Source: Drosophila miranda (lineage: Eukaryota; Arthropoda; Insecta; Diptera; Drosophilidae). Taken from it: a stretch of 64,000 nucleotides of DNA. The notes below the pieces were generated by a model that ran no database searches, was not told the origin of the DNA, and saw only the letters and a program-made list of their open reading frames with translations. How positions within the stretch are numbered: the first letter of the stretch is position 1; every line of letters starts with the position of its first letter. The position numbers and the translations under genes are program-made. This document shows positions 1 to 13,668 of this stretch, piece by piece. The DNA is taken from NCBI RefSeq assembly GCF_003369915.1, contig NC_046675.1, forward strand, positions 15,128,001 through 15,192,000, given 5' to 3'.

Positions 1-2929
1 TCGGCAACGCTTTGCGTACTGTCAAGGGTACAGAAGTCGTCAAACCGAGAGATCAAACCGTGTTTCGTGTTCCATGAAACGCAGAAGGGCATGAAAACTG
101 ATGGCCAGACAAGCAGAAAAAGAGAAACCCGACGATTCATTGATTTCCTCCAGTGCTCCACCAATCTATGCTGCCGTCTACTTCTCTGTGGCAACTTCCT
201 TACTACTTTGGGGGGGATTGATTAAGGCTGCATTACATTTTGGCAGCTGTTGCAGCAGCAGCTTCCAAGATACAGTTGCCAAGTGATTTTTAACTCAGTT
301 GTCACAGCAACGAGGCAGCAGCAAGTGGCAAGGACAACAGATCGAATGACATTGCCAGCGAGAGGGAGTGTGCAGAGTGCACAGGATGCAACACAAAAAC
401 AGGAAAATGGTAAGATTCGAGTACACGTATACTTGGGGGAGAGCACACAGCCACTTGTAAACAGGGGAAAAGCTTTAGCTGTGGTTTCCTTATCCTTACC
501 TTATCCTTTAAAATGTTGTCAAGGCAACATTTTTCTGAAGCGTGTTGTGTGCTATTTGTCACATGAATTTGTTAAAAGTATGTTGCCAAAACAAATTTTT
601 CTATGGCATTAAAGAACTCTCAGGATAGTTTTTGAGGTTGAAATGGAATTACAGGATTCCATGCATCAAAACTTTTAGCAGATTCATCTCCTGTTCCAAA
701 GCAGCTCAGGATAGCTGGCAGATCTCTGCATCCTGATCCTTAAATAGCATTCGAGCCATGTCTACAGATTAGCGGTGGGCACATCCATGCTCAATGTACA
801 TAATACTTGCTTGTCGTGTGCATGATTTTTCTAAAATTTGTTCTTGGAAAGCTCCAGAAATGTCTTCTCACCGCTGATTTACACAGCATCTTAGAAACCT
901 TCAAACGAACCTCTTAGAATTGTTTCCATTGCCTCTTCAAACCATCAGCTCCCACAACAATTATTCAACAAAAAAAGGACTGCCTGTCAAGTGCGTTTTA
1001 ATTGATTTAAAATGGGTTCTAGCTCTGTTTGTCCAGCAAAAACTTTTCGAGTTTCCAAGCATCCTCAAGATACACAATATCTGGAGACAAATATAATGAA
1101 AAGGCTGTCCTTTTCATGGGGGGGAAAATGCAACAATCAATGATATGCATATCTGCCACAGAAAGTGACCAATCATCTGCCGCTTGTTGCGTCATGCTCC
1201 GTCGTCACATGTTGCTTGCAACGACAATTTATATTGTGCCGAAAACAAAACGAATATTTATCGGTTGAAGATGATCTCAAATCGCCCCAAATTTATGGAA
1301 GCCACTCACAAAATTAATTACTGACAAATGACCCAAGCGTGTGGCAGGCAGTCTGGGCCACTGGGCGTGACGAGGCAAGCCAGAGAAATGGCTTTTCATA
1401 TTGAAAATTCAAAATGGTTTCTCATGCCACAAGTCTGCAAGAGAAGGAGAGAGCCAAGGACTACCACGGTGCCAAACTTTTTGCGGCCAAAAATATGAGA
1501 CGAGGAGGCTGCCCCACCTCCTACTTCCCCCCCTTTTAGATGCTGCCACCGACATCTGTACAAAAATGCAATTTTTGCTTCTCAACTTCTCTGCTGCTTT
1601 TCATAAAATGTGCAACGCAAACCAGCAAAACTTTTCCGGGTTTTTCTTGTTGGAAAATATGATATTTCTTTTTTGAAAGGAAGAGGCACGTTTTGTTCAG
1701 GATCTGGTAATCCTCTCGGGCGGATGCTCCGCCTGTTTTTTGGTTGTATCCCTGCACCCGTGCTCTCTCTTTTTTTTTTCAGTGTATGAAATACTGAATA
1801 ATTCTGAGAGCATCGTTCACTGAATGCAAATCGATGCTGCTGCAGACACACCCAAAAACAAAAGGCAGTCGAGGAAATGGCAGTCTCCACAACATTATTT
1901 ATCCGCTTTCATCGATTTATATGTGAAAGTTTATATATTTTTGATAGAAAATCCCCACTCTGTCATAATGAGAAATAGTGCAAGAGACAGAGAAAAATGA
2001 CCGGATAAACGGACAAAGCACGCACACGAAAGGTGTGCCTGATGAATGGGGGATAAGCCGAAAAGAGATGGCCAGAAAAGAGGGATGCCCCAAAGGAGGG
2101 GCACACGTGCCAACTCCAAACTGCTCTCATTGGTTAGAAATTTGTTCTTCAACAGAAACACAATACATGTCGCCTGCATGACTGGGACGGACAGAGGCTT
2201 GATCCCGCGAAACCAAAATCAAAATACAATGCAAAAAGTGCTGCTGCAACTAAAAACAAAAACAAGAGAACTCTTGCTCGGTTGTCATAATCTACATTTA
2301 TTCAAAATGAATTAAAAAATGTTCATAGTTCTCTCTAAAGCGGTCTCTAATCTTATCTAATCTAATCTCAATTATAATCACGACATTTGCAAACACTTTC
2401 AACGGGTATTCTCTGGGCTTCTTTACCTTCAGCCAATATTATTTCACACAAAATATTAATCTACATTCATTCACAATTCGAAAGAGAACCAAAAACTTAG
2501 TCATGTTTGAAGTATTTCCCATAGAGACTCTCATTCTCGATTTCAAGTTCAATAAGCTGGAAATCTTATCAGGCTGAAAAAAGCCTAAAAGAAATGTCTA
2601 CTTTGTACACGTTTTCAATTGTCTGTAAACTGAATGAACGAATAAATGTGTGTCTCAGAGATTTGATAGAAAAACAATCTGGGGGAGGGGGAAGAAAAAA
2701 ACCAAGACATAAATCAAAGTTAGGGACTCTGAGGCTGATATGACAAATTCCAGCATTTAGGCAAAAGTCAGAGATACGTATAAGAAAATATATATAAATA
2801 TAAATAAGAGTGGCAGAAAGAGAATATTTATTATCTGGGGAGCGGCATTGAGGGTGGTATCAGGTGCCCGGGTGCCAAAGAAATTGCCAATAAATTGACC
2901 AAACATTAGGCCAAACGCCTGCGTCTACA

Positions 2930-2976
2930 CAAAAGAAAAGAAAAGAAAAGAAAAGCAAAGAAAAGCAAAGGAAAAA
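2930..2976. repeat. (AAAAG)n microsatellite
   Basis: Successive AAAAG units, a few with C replacing A, form a purine-rich simple repeat. No function is apparent. Confidence 0.85.
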
Positions 2977-3508
2977 CAAGTGAAAAATTGTGAAAGAGCG
3001 AGAGAAATTGTGAGGGAACAAAGTTGTACAAATTTATGGCTATTCATTAGGTTTCAGCGCCCCTCCGCCCCGTCCCCCCTTCGCTCTTCGGAGTCTCTAA
3101 TGAATGAACTTCCAACCTCCTTGGGTTTTCCATTCCATTCCGTTCCGTTCTGTTCCATTATGAATGTTGTGTGAGACGTAAATTGTTGCTAATTAGGCAA
3201 ACAACTTGAAAGATATGCAAACAATTTCAGCACAAGAATATCCCTTATATTAAGACATGCCACACGCCCACAAGCCACACCCACTAATTGCAGAGTCGAA
3301 GGGCGATTGAAGGCGAGGTCAAAGTCGTCCAAACATCCATCGACTCGACTCGGCAGCTGTCGCAAATCTACCTTTACGGATGGATGCCATCTGTACGAGT
3401 GTGTGTGTGTGTGCAGAAGGACACGCGCATACACTGAACTGTTGGCCTGTCGGAGGAGCTCCTAAATAAATCAAAATGAAAACAGAAAAACTGCGACTAT
3501 CTTGGCAC

Positions 3509-3575
3509 ACATTAAGGATATTCCTGAGGAAGACAAGTGAGGACCCACATTAGGGATATTCCTGAGGAGGACTTA
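3509..3575. repeat. Two-copy tandem duplication, 38 bp period
   Basis: The segment starting ACATTAAGGATATTCCTGAG at 3509 recurs with few changes at 3547. It is a local tandem duplication in noncoding DNA. Confidence 0.8.
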
Positions 3576-5533
3576 TCCTCGTTCCATCCGTAGGAATCTT
3601 GACAAATTTCCCATTTGACTTGACTAATTTGAAGATTTATTTATGCATCAACAAACAAAAACGAAACAACACCAAAAAAAAATCCCCCCCAAAATGAAAC
3701 GCAAATAGATTTAAGGTTTAGTGGAGGTCTATTCGTAATAGATATGGAAAATGGGGGCTTTGGGGAGGTGGGGGGCATGAATATGTACGTCATTTAGCAT
3801 ATATTAGCCTACGAAATAATACATATATCGTGCATACCCCACAGAGCCATGTATAAATTATATCCCGTCCTTGGAATGTTATTATTTTCCGTTTTCGTTG
3901 TTTCTGAATATAAAGGCTATTCAACAAAAATTGAAGGGAAATTGGTAATAAAAATGGTTGGAAAATTCCGCTCATCTGTACCAAAAAAAAGAGGAAAAAT
4001 TAAAAAAAATACAAAAATTAAAAAACAAAATAAATACAAAAAAATATATATTTATAATGCAATTTTAATTCGGAAATTCCTTTATTTATTGTCCTTCCAC
4101 ATTCCAACCCTGAATGCACTTAATTTAAGCGATTAACTGGCATAATCGCATTAATGCCCATCGATTGAATATTTTATTTGGCTTTCTGTGTGCACGTGGC
4201 GTATGAGCAATATTTCGGCTCGTGTGTGAGCAAATAAAATAAATTCCATTAAAGATTCAACATTATTCTCTTGTATTTTTCTTTTGATTAATTATGATTA
4301 TAATTAAGGAGAATGGAGAGCTGGAAAAGCCGGAAAAAACGCAGACGGAGGGATGGGGGACCAATGTAATTACAAGACAAATTTACAAGGAAATTCCTGG
4401 ATGGCAGTGGTATCGCCGCCCACCTGCTCCCCCCGCTGCTGCCGGTTGCTGTGTCCTTTTTTTGACAGTTAATTTATGTGGAAAGTTACAAGTGCGCCTC
4501 GAGCGTGGCCCGAACTTTTGAGTTTTTCCCTGCTTTCCCTTGCGGGGCCAGCATCACCTTAACAGAAACAGAAATGGTGGCTAAAACAATGCCCGAGTCA
4601 AAGGTCAGGCTTCTGTTTTCCTTCATTTAGTTTTTTTTTTTAGGGACTCCCAAAACAGTAGCCAACGCTTTCTGCTGGGTTCTCCGCTTTTGTTCTTTCA
4701 TTCGATGAGGCGAAAAAGGGGGCCCGAAGGAAGGAGGTAAGGCACAGGGGGCGCGGCAGTAAGCCGGGGCGTGGCAGGAAGTAGAAATGGTAGCATGTAT
4801 ATCTCTCTTTTCGGTTCAATCTCCCGCAGCGAGATTTACGACGGGTCACTTTTGGAGTTTTATTGTTTTCCTTTTCCACAAAATACAAAAAAAGAGGAGA
4901 AAACTCGCTTCCTCTTCGACTCCCTTTGGTCCAATCAGTGAGGGGAAACAAAGGTTCGGTTCGAGAGGGCAGAAATCGACTGGGATCCGACGACTGCTTC
5001 ATTAAACTGGCGCCATACGACAGGCCCCGGCAATGGCAGGCAGCAGCTAATCAAATTTTATATATGACCCAATAAAAGATGTCAGACATCATCATCGTCG
5101 TTGTTGTCGTTGTCGTAGGGGAAAGACCTTTTTTGGGATGTGTTGACTCAAAGGCTACGCTGGAAAAGAACTAGAAGTGGAGGTGGAGAAGGAGGAACCA
5201 GAACTGGAGATGAGGAAGGGGCCCTAGATATTTGAGGGGGGAAGCCGCCCATAAATACCTTAATGGGTTTCTGTGAAATATACTGCGTATTGTATTTATA
5301 ATATTTATTCTGCAACACTTTTGCATTTCGTGGAACTAGTTCAAACTATGTCTGACCTGGATTCCAAACGGGATCCCCCAATGTTGGGGACACTTAAGGG
5401 ACCCTCTACATTATTATGGAACTAGTTCCTTATGAACCATTTTAGTTAAATCTCCCACTTCGAGCACACAGCACTGAGGTCTAACGATAGGCGTAGGGAC
5501 GCAAATTAATGATTCACGAAATCCATATAATGT

Positions 5534-5685
5534 AAAAAGAACTAGTTCACAACGTTTGAAGCCAAAAGAACCTAGTTTATTAGGCATACGACCAAAAAGA
5601 ACTAGTTCTCTAGGCTTCGTAAAGCAAAAAGAACTAGTTTCCTGGGTTTTAAACCAAAAACGGAACTATTTCACCAAATATTTAA
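5534..5685. repeat. Minisatellite with palindromic GAACTAGTTC core
   Basis: About five units of 28-32 bp are present. Each opens with an A-run followed by GAACTAGTTC or a close variant, with cores at about 5539, 5567, 5599, 5631 and 5662. Two isolated exact decamers lie just upstream at 5333 and 5419, and related half-palindromes (AAACTAGTTCC, GACTAGTTCC) occur near 10,156 and 10,199. The decamer is a perfect palindrome. It resembles a Grainyhead-type AACNNGTT site, which is only a resemblance. Confidence 0.75.
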
Positions 5686-7589
5686 TATCCGAAATGAACT
5701 GAAACTTCCACAAAACCCAAAACCTATTCAAACCCCTAGAACAAATTAAAAAAACAAAATATAGTCACAATCAAAAGGGAGGAAAAACCATTCAATTAAA
5801 CTTTAAATTGAGCAAACAAACCCTTTTTCCGCTGGAAGGAAGGTCATGACTCATTCAACCAGTGACTTTCCCACCCATTGACCCTGCCGCCACCCCGACC
5901 CAACGATTTGTTCGAGGCTGCTCCCCAGCTCGCTTCCTTTTCAGGCTACCCCCCATTCAACCTTCCTTGCTAGGAGCCAAATATCCCCAGAACTCCTTCT
6001 GCATGTACCATATACAATGTCCTTATGCGAGTGTGTATATGCTCAGACATCCTATAAAATATTATGCGAACAAAGTAAATGTAATGCAAATTGAGTTCCC
6101 ATTCGTGTTGTGGCCTCAGAGCCTCTGGCGATATTCTCTCTGTCTCTAGTCCAAATAATATCTTCTCAGAAATCGCACACTCTGCCTCTCCCCTCCCCCC
6201 CTTGCTGTGCTGGTGTTGCTGTTGCCAGGCCGCAAGGTCGTCCCGACTTTAGTGGATTTTTATGGCCAGGCACACGTCAGCAACGGCAACAAAACCAACA
6301 ACCGCTTGGCGCCTTAAGAAAATTTCACCCCAAAAAAAAAGCAGAAAATGTGTATTTATTATTAGCTATGACTTTTGTGCGTGTCCCTCTTACCCTCTGG
6401 CCTCTTCCCCAGTATCAAGAAGCTGTTAGAAAAACCCAATGCGATAATTGTTAAGGAAAAATGTTGCCTTCCTTCGTCTGTTGTTTTTGTTGCGGTTTTC
6501 GTGTTGGTGCGTGTGGCAGCCATGGCCCCAAATGTGGCAGGGAAACGAAAAAATAAAAACAATTTTTATAGCCCCCTCATGCCCGCACTCAGAAAGTGGC
6601 ATCGTCAGCAGAGGGGAACAGAGGTCTGTGTCTCCTCTGTCGTTCGGGGTCCCAAAAACCAAATTACAGCGTCGGCAGGCACTTGAAATGGGAGAAAAGG
6701 GGAGTCAGAGAGAGAGCAGGATGGGTAGGGGCTAGAGGAGAAAAAGCAAACAAACAAAACGTGAGCCGGATAAGAAAAATCGCAAATGAAACCCAAACTT
6801 AAATCAACGAATAGCTGGAATAGAAGATAATCCCATATCCCAGAAGGGCAACGGTAACGAAAAGGGTACGAATAGTACCTATATATTTTTCTTCCTAAAT
6901 CTCCAACAAATTTGCCGGCTTTTCCTTGTACTTTCTTTAAATTAAAACAAATTGCCAAAGTCAAAGTCACAAAGTAGAAGAAGAAGAAAAAAATGAGGGA
7001 ACTGGGGAATGAATACCCACGATAATCATGATTGACATGGTAACAAGAGGTCCCCTCCGAAACCCCTCCAGACGACAGCCAAACATTTTTTTTTTTTTTT
7101 TTGTCTAACGAATGCAAATGCAATAAACGCGCCGAGAGTTCCAGAAAATTGTTTGCACGTCAATTTAATTTATTAATTTAGCTTGAAACGAGAGCAACAA
7201 CAAAAAACAATGGGCTATGGGAGAAAAAAACACTGCTGCAAAATGAATAAATAGATAAAGAAATAAACGGTGGAGAGGGAGAGAAAGCGAGACAGGAGAT
7301 TGGAGAATGTGCGACATTGAATTATGAATCTCTTTGCATTCCATTTTCTCTTTATGTGAGGAGGGAGTGCTGGTTATTTTTTTATGGTGGGATAATATAT
7401 TTTTGGAATATTTTTTCGCTTGTCTGAGACTTGGATTAAATTGCTTGGGGGGGATTATCGTTTGGGGTGTGTTTAAGAAGGGCTGGAATAACAGAAGGAG
7501 TCCTAGAAATCGTGTCATTCATAGTGCAAGGCCATATTCTTTTCAGTTCTAGATCTTCAAAAGTGCGTGTTATAAAGATTACGCGAAAA

Positions 7590-7735
7590 ATACCAGGAAA
7601 TTAATATAAATTTCAGAAATATACTAGAAAATACCAGAAAAGATTAGAAACTAAAAGAAATATATTGAAAAATACCACAAACAACAGAAAACTAATATAA
7701 AATATCAGAAATGCATTGAAAAATACCATATACCA
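7590..7735. repeat. Degenerate tandem array of AATACCAGAAA-type units
   Basis: Units starting ATACC occur at 7590, 7631, 7672 and 7723, a spacing of 41-51 bp. Each is followed by an A-rich segment with CAGAAA or TAGAAA words. Similar words recur loosely at about 8690-8880. Confidence 0.6.
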
Positions 7736-10700
7736 TCCTATAAAGATAGCTACAATGGTCTTTAATATATTCAAGAGGTTCTAACAACTATCGCCTTGAA
7801 TATCTCTAAAATGCAACCAAAACTCAACTAATCCTGTCTTGAATTCAAGTCACAAAATGCTCTCTCTTTTGGCCTCTTGAATCTCTAAATGATATCAGAA
7901 AGAAGCCAGAAATTGTGCTCTTAATGATGTGGCCCCGTTTCGAAAGCCTCGGCGACGTTTATTGTAAATGATGCACAAGTGGCGCTTTGAGCGAATGGAC
8001 GACGCCATAACCATCATCATCATCCGCAGCATTACATTCAAGACTTGCTGGCACATCCTCGCCTCTTGGCCCATCCACACGCCAGCCTCGTGGCGCAGGC
8101 AACCAGAAGCCAAGTTTATGACACTCTTCAAGAGTTAAATTCCATTTGGCACAGAAACGCTTGCTTGCAGCAAATTAACTTTTAGAATAGAATTTTTCAG
8201 CAAACAAACGAAACGAAAAACTAACAAGAAAGCTAAGCTTATTTCTGTATTCCACTGCTATGAATGAACAACCAGAAACGAGATTAACATTAACAATTCC
8301 ATTAGGAGCAGCAACAGCAGCAGCCAAGTAGCTGCAAGCCTTTGTTGACAGGCAAAAAGTCAACGAGGGATCCAGCAACAGTATAAAATACCACACAGAA
8401 ATATAAAAAAGCAAGAGAAATCCATTAGTTTGGGGCTAGTCAAGGGGCTGACAGCGGAAAGGATGAGGTTAAGCCAGTGAGGGATTGAACCAAAGTCGAC
8501 ATAATTCAGTGGAACTTGAGAGGTTTTGATTTGGAGTGGGATTATCTTTTATTCCCCAACGATTTATAGGTTATTGGACCTCAGCCTAAGCGATTTCGTC
8601 TCCATTTTGTATGGATCAAAAATTAAATTAGAACCACTTCTGAGCCGAAATAACCCATAGAAAACGTATTGGATATATAACTACATATTTCAAAATACTA
8701 GATATGTAAATACCAAAAAATTCCTTGACAAATACCAGTAAAAATACTAGCTAGATATCAGAAAATCGTGAATAATATCTATAAAATTACAGAAAAAACT
8801 TAAAAAAAAAAAAACTGGAAAATACACCCAGGTAATGCTAAATAAATACCTGGCATGATACTAGACATATTAATAGATACTCGAAGCTAGAAATGGTATT
8901 AGATGATAACAGAATATTCCCATTTAAGTCGATGATGACCTTCTTTAAACCGCGTTAACCCTTTGCTCCAAAAAATATGATTATAAACACTCCATACAAA
9001 ATGGGAAGCCGGCATCCACACATCTGACAGAAGAGAGTGAATCAGATTCCGGGATTCAGACTCGTATATCAAGTGACTTGCCGCTGAGTATTCCGTATGT
9101 GAATCATTTATAACGAAAAAAAAAAAACAAGTACTGTTGGGTCATGCGAAGCGAGTGCGAGCGGGGGCCTCCGAAAAACGAAACCCTTGGAGGCCATTCC
9201 ATGTTGGTATTCGCCTGATGGGAATGAAGAGATGGCCTTCCATTTGTAAATTTGCATTCGCTGACAACTGAAAGTCATTCGCCAGAGCGGGAGCGGGAGC
9301 GAGAGCGAGAGACGACTACCAATATCCAGAAAGAGAGGGAGTTTCGTAGAAAGCTGCTCGCTCGTAAAAGAAGTCGTTGCGGGAGGGGGGGAACGAATGT
9401 TCAATGTCGTCATCGCACGCCTCACATAATCAGAAATGGAGTCGAAAACAAACACGGCCAAAGAAAAAGAAAACAAAGAAAGAAGAAACCTAGTCTTAGG
9501 TGACAGACAATAAAGAAAAAGTCGTTAAACAATTTGATATGCTTTGGCCTTGAAGAGTAAGCTTAAAAATAATAAAAAACACACATATAATGAACAAAGC
9601 AAAGAGAAACAGCGGAACAGAGAAGAGCGGGGAAGAGAGGGGAGAGGGGAAACGAACACCAAACTTTTCGACAGGTTACCGGCGCTCTTCTGTTTTCTCT
9701 CGTGGTTTCTCCCGTGAGTTTTCCCAACCTGAAATGAAATGCAAATTAACAAGAACAACAAAATTCGCTCAATTCAGATAGCGCTCTGCTTTTGACAATG
9801 GCCCACCCAAAAACCAAAGTCCCACTTTCAGCAGAAACGCTATTATGTAATGAGTGATTCCGCGGCCAGAGCCAGGGCCCCTCAGGGCGGCGGACAAATG
9901 AACCGTGAACCGTGGGGCCAGGTGCTCGGCAAAATACTACTCTGTATTTACGTATGTACACAGGGGCTGAACAAACACAAGGGGAGGGCCTTGGGTCGGT
10001 CAGTCGGCAGTTGAACTTCCCACAATTTTGGGTTGGGGAGAGTTCAACAAACTGAAAAACTCAACAGATATAACTACGTTTTACGACACAGCTCTGGAGG
10101 GGAATGCGGAACTCCGTAGAGAAAAGTGTTCAAACTTTATTTCCTGGTTATTTGTAAACTAGTTCCGTTCAGTAGTAGTTCGATATTTGATTCGATTTCG
10201 ACTAGTTCCCTTAGTAGAGCCATCTGAACAAACTTTAATTGATAGAACTTCAATTAATAAAACTTTCCACTGAATCTAGACTAACCCCAAAGTTGTGCCA
10301 AACTGTAGAAATTCTGGTGGATCTTCCTCAGTTTTAGAGGGTTTTTTTTTTTGAAGGATTTTCTCTACTGCTACGTTTTTCCAGTTAAGTTTTGTCAATT
10401 TATTTGAATCGCCAGCTTAACGGAGCTGGTATATCACATGGGTGTATGTTCTTCCCTCTTCTTTGGGATGGATACAATCTCATTAAAGGGGCAGCTAAAT
10501 CGATGTGCGACCCCCCGCCAGAGCTGAGCCTTGGAATTGCCATGGACTTCTCTCACTCCCTCCCTCTCTCTCTTCTGGCCATGCACTAATGCGGCTTCGG
10601 CTTTATCCCCATAAAAGCAGATAGAACCCAACAACACTCCTCTCGCTTATCGCCGCCGGCATATCATTTAATTTCAACATTATTTGTCATATGCTGTGCC

Positions 10701-13547
10701 ACAGGCTGCTTGCGCTCGCTGTGGCGTCAGCAATGGTGTGTTTTTGCCATTTGGTGGGGCAAGGCACAAAATAAAATGCGCTATTAATTAGTTTCCCCCC
10801 AAAACAGGCTTATACCTAATGGGATGGGGATGGCTATGGTGTGGCATCGTCGCTGCCTGCCAATGGGCCTCAGGATAGATAAAACTTTGCGCCCAAACCC
10901 ACACACACACTTGACAACTTTTCTCTGTGCAAATCAAGTGCGAAAGAGAGGGGAAGAGAAGGGCTGTGTGTCTGTGTGTGTGCTAGAGATGGGGCATAGG
11001 CTGAGATTTCTTTCGTTCCTTCATTACGGGAGGACCTGTGAAATATACCAGTATTCACTGGGACACCGAAATCCTCTCCATTTGAGGCACTTCATTTCTC
11101 GTACACGCGTGACTGACAATTTGCCATTCACACGCAATGAATCAGCTGATTTTCACCCACAAAGGCAGTGGTATTTTTTAGCTTCCCCATAGAATATAGA
11201 CTATATTCATGTGGAATAAATAGATCAAAATATCGATAAGTGATCGGTTTTTTCTTGCCATTTCGCACATTATACCAGATTCATGTCTATTCAATCCTCT
11301 ATGGGAAATTTGTATAACAAATCAACGTCATGCTGCATGATAAATGTGCTTCATGCGTGCCTGAAACACTTTTTGCGTGGCCGTGTGTTTCTATGCCCCA
11401 TCTCTAGTGTGTTCTTTCCTTTCTTCTGCTATCCTCTTTTTTCTTGCTCTCTCGAACGTTGGGTGGATATTCGCTGTAGCCTTTTTCCGTGGCGTCATTT
11501 TTGCTATCTGTGTTCATGACTTGTAATTATTTTTGCTGCGCTTGCGTTTCGTTTGGTTTGTTGTTTGTTGCTTGTGTGCTTTTGTTGTTGCTGCCGCTGC
11601 TGCTGCGGATTCTGCTGCCAGTTTTCGTGTCCTTTGGGCGCAATTACTTTTGGCACTAAATTTATTTTCCCTCCTCTATGTTTTTTTTATTTGCCTTTGG
11701 GGCTGGCAAGTGGCGCGCCGTCGCTGAAATTAATCAAACGTCGCCATGCTGTTCTGTGGCACAATGCAGGCAAATTCCCCGAATGTGCAACACAGAGGAG
11801 CGCAGGATAGGAGCGGGTGGAGCGATAGATTCCAAGTGGGAGCCAGCTGCCGCAATGTGGATTGCATGTCAAACGTATAAGCTGCAGTCCCTTTCCATTG
11901 ATTGATGGATGGTGGGATATGGGCATGGGGGAGTGCCGCAAAGGATTATTGACCTGCTGCCAAAAGAGGGGTTTGTTGAACTCCCTGCTGGGAGACAGCC
12001 CACACCCATCATCCCCCCAATTAGGGAGTCCTTTGGGGGAGTATTGAGTTACCTTTTATTACGGGAACTCTGCTTTTTATGTATACAAATAATTACCAAG
12101 TGAAATTGGATCCCACTTAAAGTATTTTTAATTTTAAATTGCATTAAAAGACCTCCATTTTCCATGGATTTAGATGATGAAATAGTTACTGAGAAGTCAT
12201 TAGTTTGGTTTTATTTTAAATTTGTAATTTATTCCCTTTCGTGTTCTGTTCCCCCACAGGGGTTTCCAAACATTCTGAAAATGTTTAATCTAAAAATAAA
12301 GTACTCTACAAAAACTGAAAATCCCTCTCAAAGCTCCTCAATACAGTCCGCCACGTGGCGACTGTTCGTTCTCTCTTCTTCTCCTTTTTTACGTTCGTAG
12401 AACTTTTTCGAGCACACCAATTAGGTTCCACCGCCCTATTTGGCGCGCCTCCCGCTCAAACAAAAACAAAAGACAGCAGAAAGGAAAACGAGGTGGGCGG
12501 AGGTGGTGGAAACACAGTAAAAGAAGAGCAGCAACAGCAGAAGCAGAAAAAGCAGAAAAGCAGAAAAGAGGAAAAAAGCAACTGTAACCAAAATGCAAAC
12601 ACGCGCAAGGGCCAGGCAGGATGTGGACAAAGGCCAAAGGGAGAACGACGGGCATCGAGCGAGTGATGTTTGTGGGTTCTGGGTCTTGCGGCCTGATGTG
12701 AGAGAATACAGGAGAGGATAGAGCAAAAACGAAGAATTAACGGAGAGGAGAGCAGGTGGAATTCAAAGACAAGCGTGTGCTGTGGTAAGTTGAGGGTGGT
12801 TGTGGGGGGGGAGTCTGGGGCTTATGACAAAGTTATTTTGCGTGTGCCATCGTTTTACTTCTTTTTTTTGTGTCTGCGGTTCGGCGGTTCCATGTCAAGT
12901 GTATCTGTGTTTGTCTGTGTGTAGAAATTAACACACTGACACATAAAATACGCAAAAGCAGCAACAAAGAGAAACAGCCAAAGAGCGAGAGAGAGTAAGA
13001 GTAAGAGAAAGAGAGAGCTTAAGCCCTTGCGCAGGCGAGCGCCAAAAATATTGAAGGCGCTGAGCCGTATATGTGCGTGTGTAGGAGTGCGTAAGCGCAC
13101 ATGTTCGTGTGTGTGTGTGTGTATGCGGCTTTTGATTTGCCGCAGCTGCGTCGCTGCTTGGGACCCTTGGGAGGGAGGTCCGCCCGCTGCCTGTCGTCGC
13201 GTCGCCTGTTAAAAATAGCAAGCGAAATGGATTAGTTCCCACAGCAGCAGCAGCAGCGGCAACGGAGGAAGGAAGGAAGACGGGGAGAAAAGGAAACGAA
13301 TAACGGCAAAACGGCACACACACAAAATAGCAGTAAAGTAATGAAAGAAAGGCGAGCGCAAGCCAAGCAGTAAAGCAAAGCAAAGCAAAGACTAGGCCGA
13401 GAGTAGGCGCATGTCGTTCGCGTGTGTGTGTGTGTGTGTGTGGGTGTGTGACGTGTTTTTTTTTGTGTGCCATTTTTGCTTTGCTTTACACATCTATGAG
13501 TATTTTTCTGTGTTGTTGTTGTTGCTTTTGCTTTGGTACACACAGTA

Positions 13548-13668
13548 AATACCCTTGCAGAGGGTATGTCGAAGTTGGGTTAGAGGTTTGTAACGCACAA
13601 AAGGGAAAACATATAACAAATTCTATAAATTATACCAGAAACAGCGACGCCAGACATGCAAGGGTATC
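13548..13668. mobile_element. Possible remnant of a small interspersed element
   Basis: The palindrome ATACCCTTGCAGAGGGTAT opens this segment, and a GCAAGGGTAT word near 13,660 closes it in inverted orientation. A TACCCTTGCAGAGGGTAT hairpin is familiar to me from abundant short nonautonomous repeats in Drosophila genomes. No coding capacity is present. The family assignment needs a repeat-library search. Confidence 0.4.

Noticed and set aside
4920..4970. GGTTCGAGAGG resembling a tRNA B box
   Set aside because: It does not fit the full B-box consensus and has no A box or cloverleaf around it.
12928..13473. 181-codon minus-strand frame with many THTHTH repeats
   Set aside because: It is the translation of GT/CA microsatellites and low-complexity DNA.
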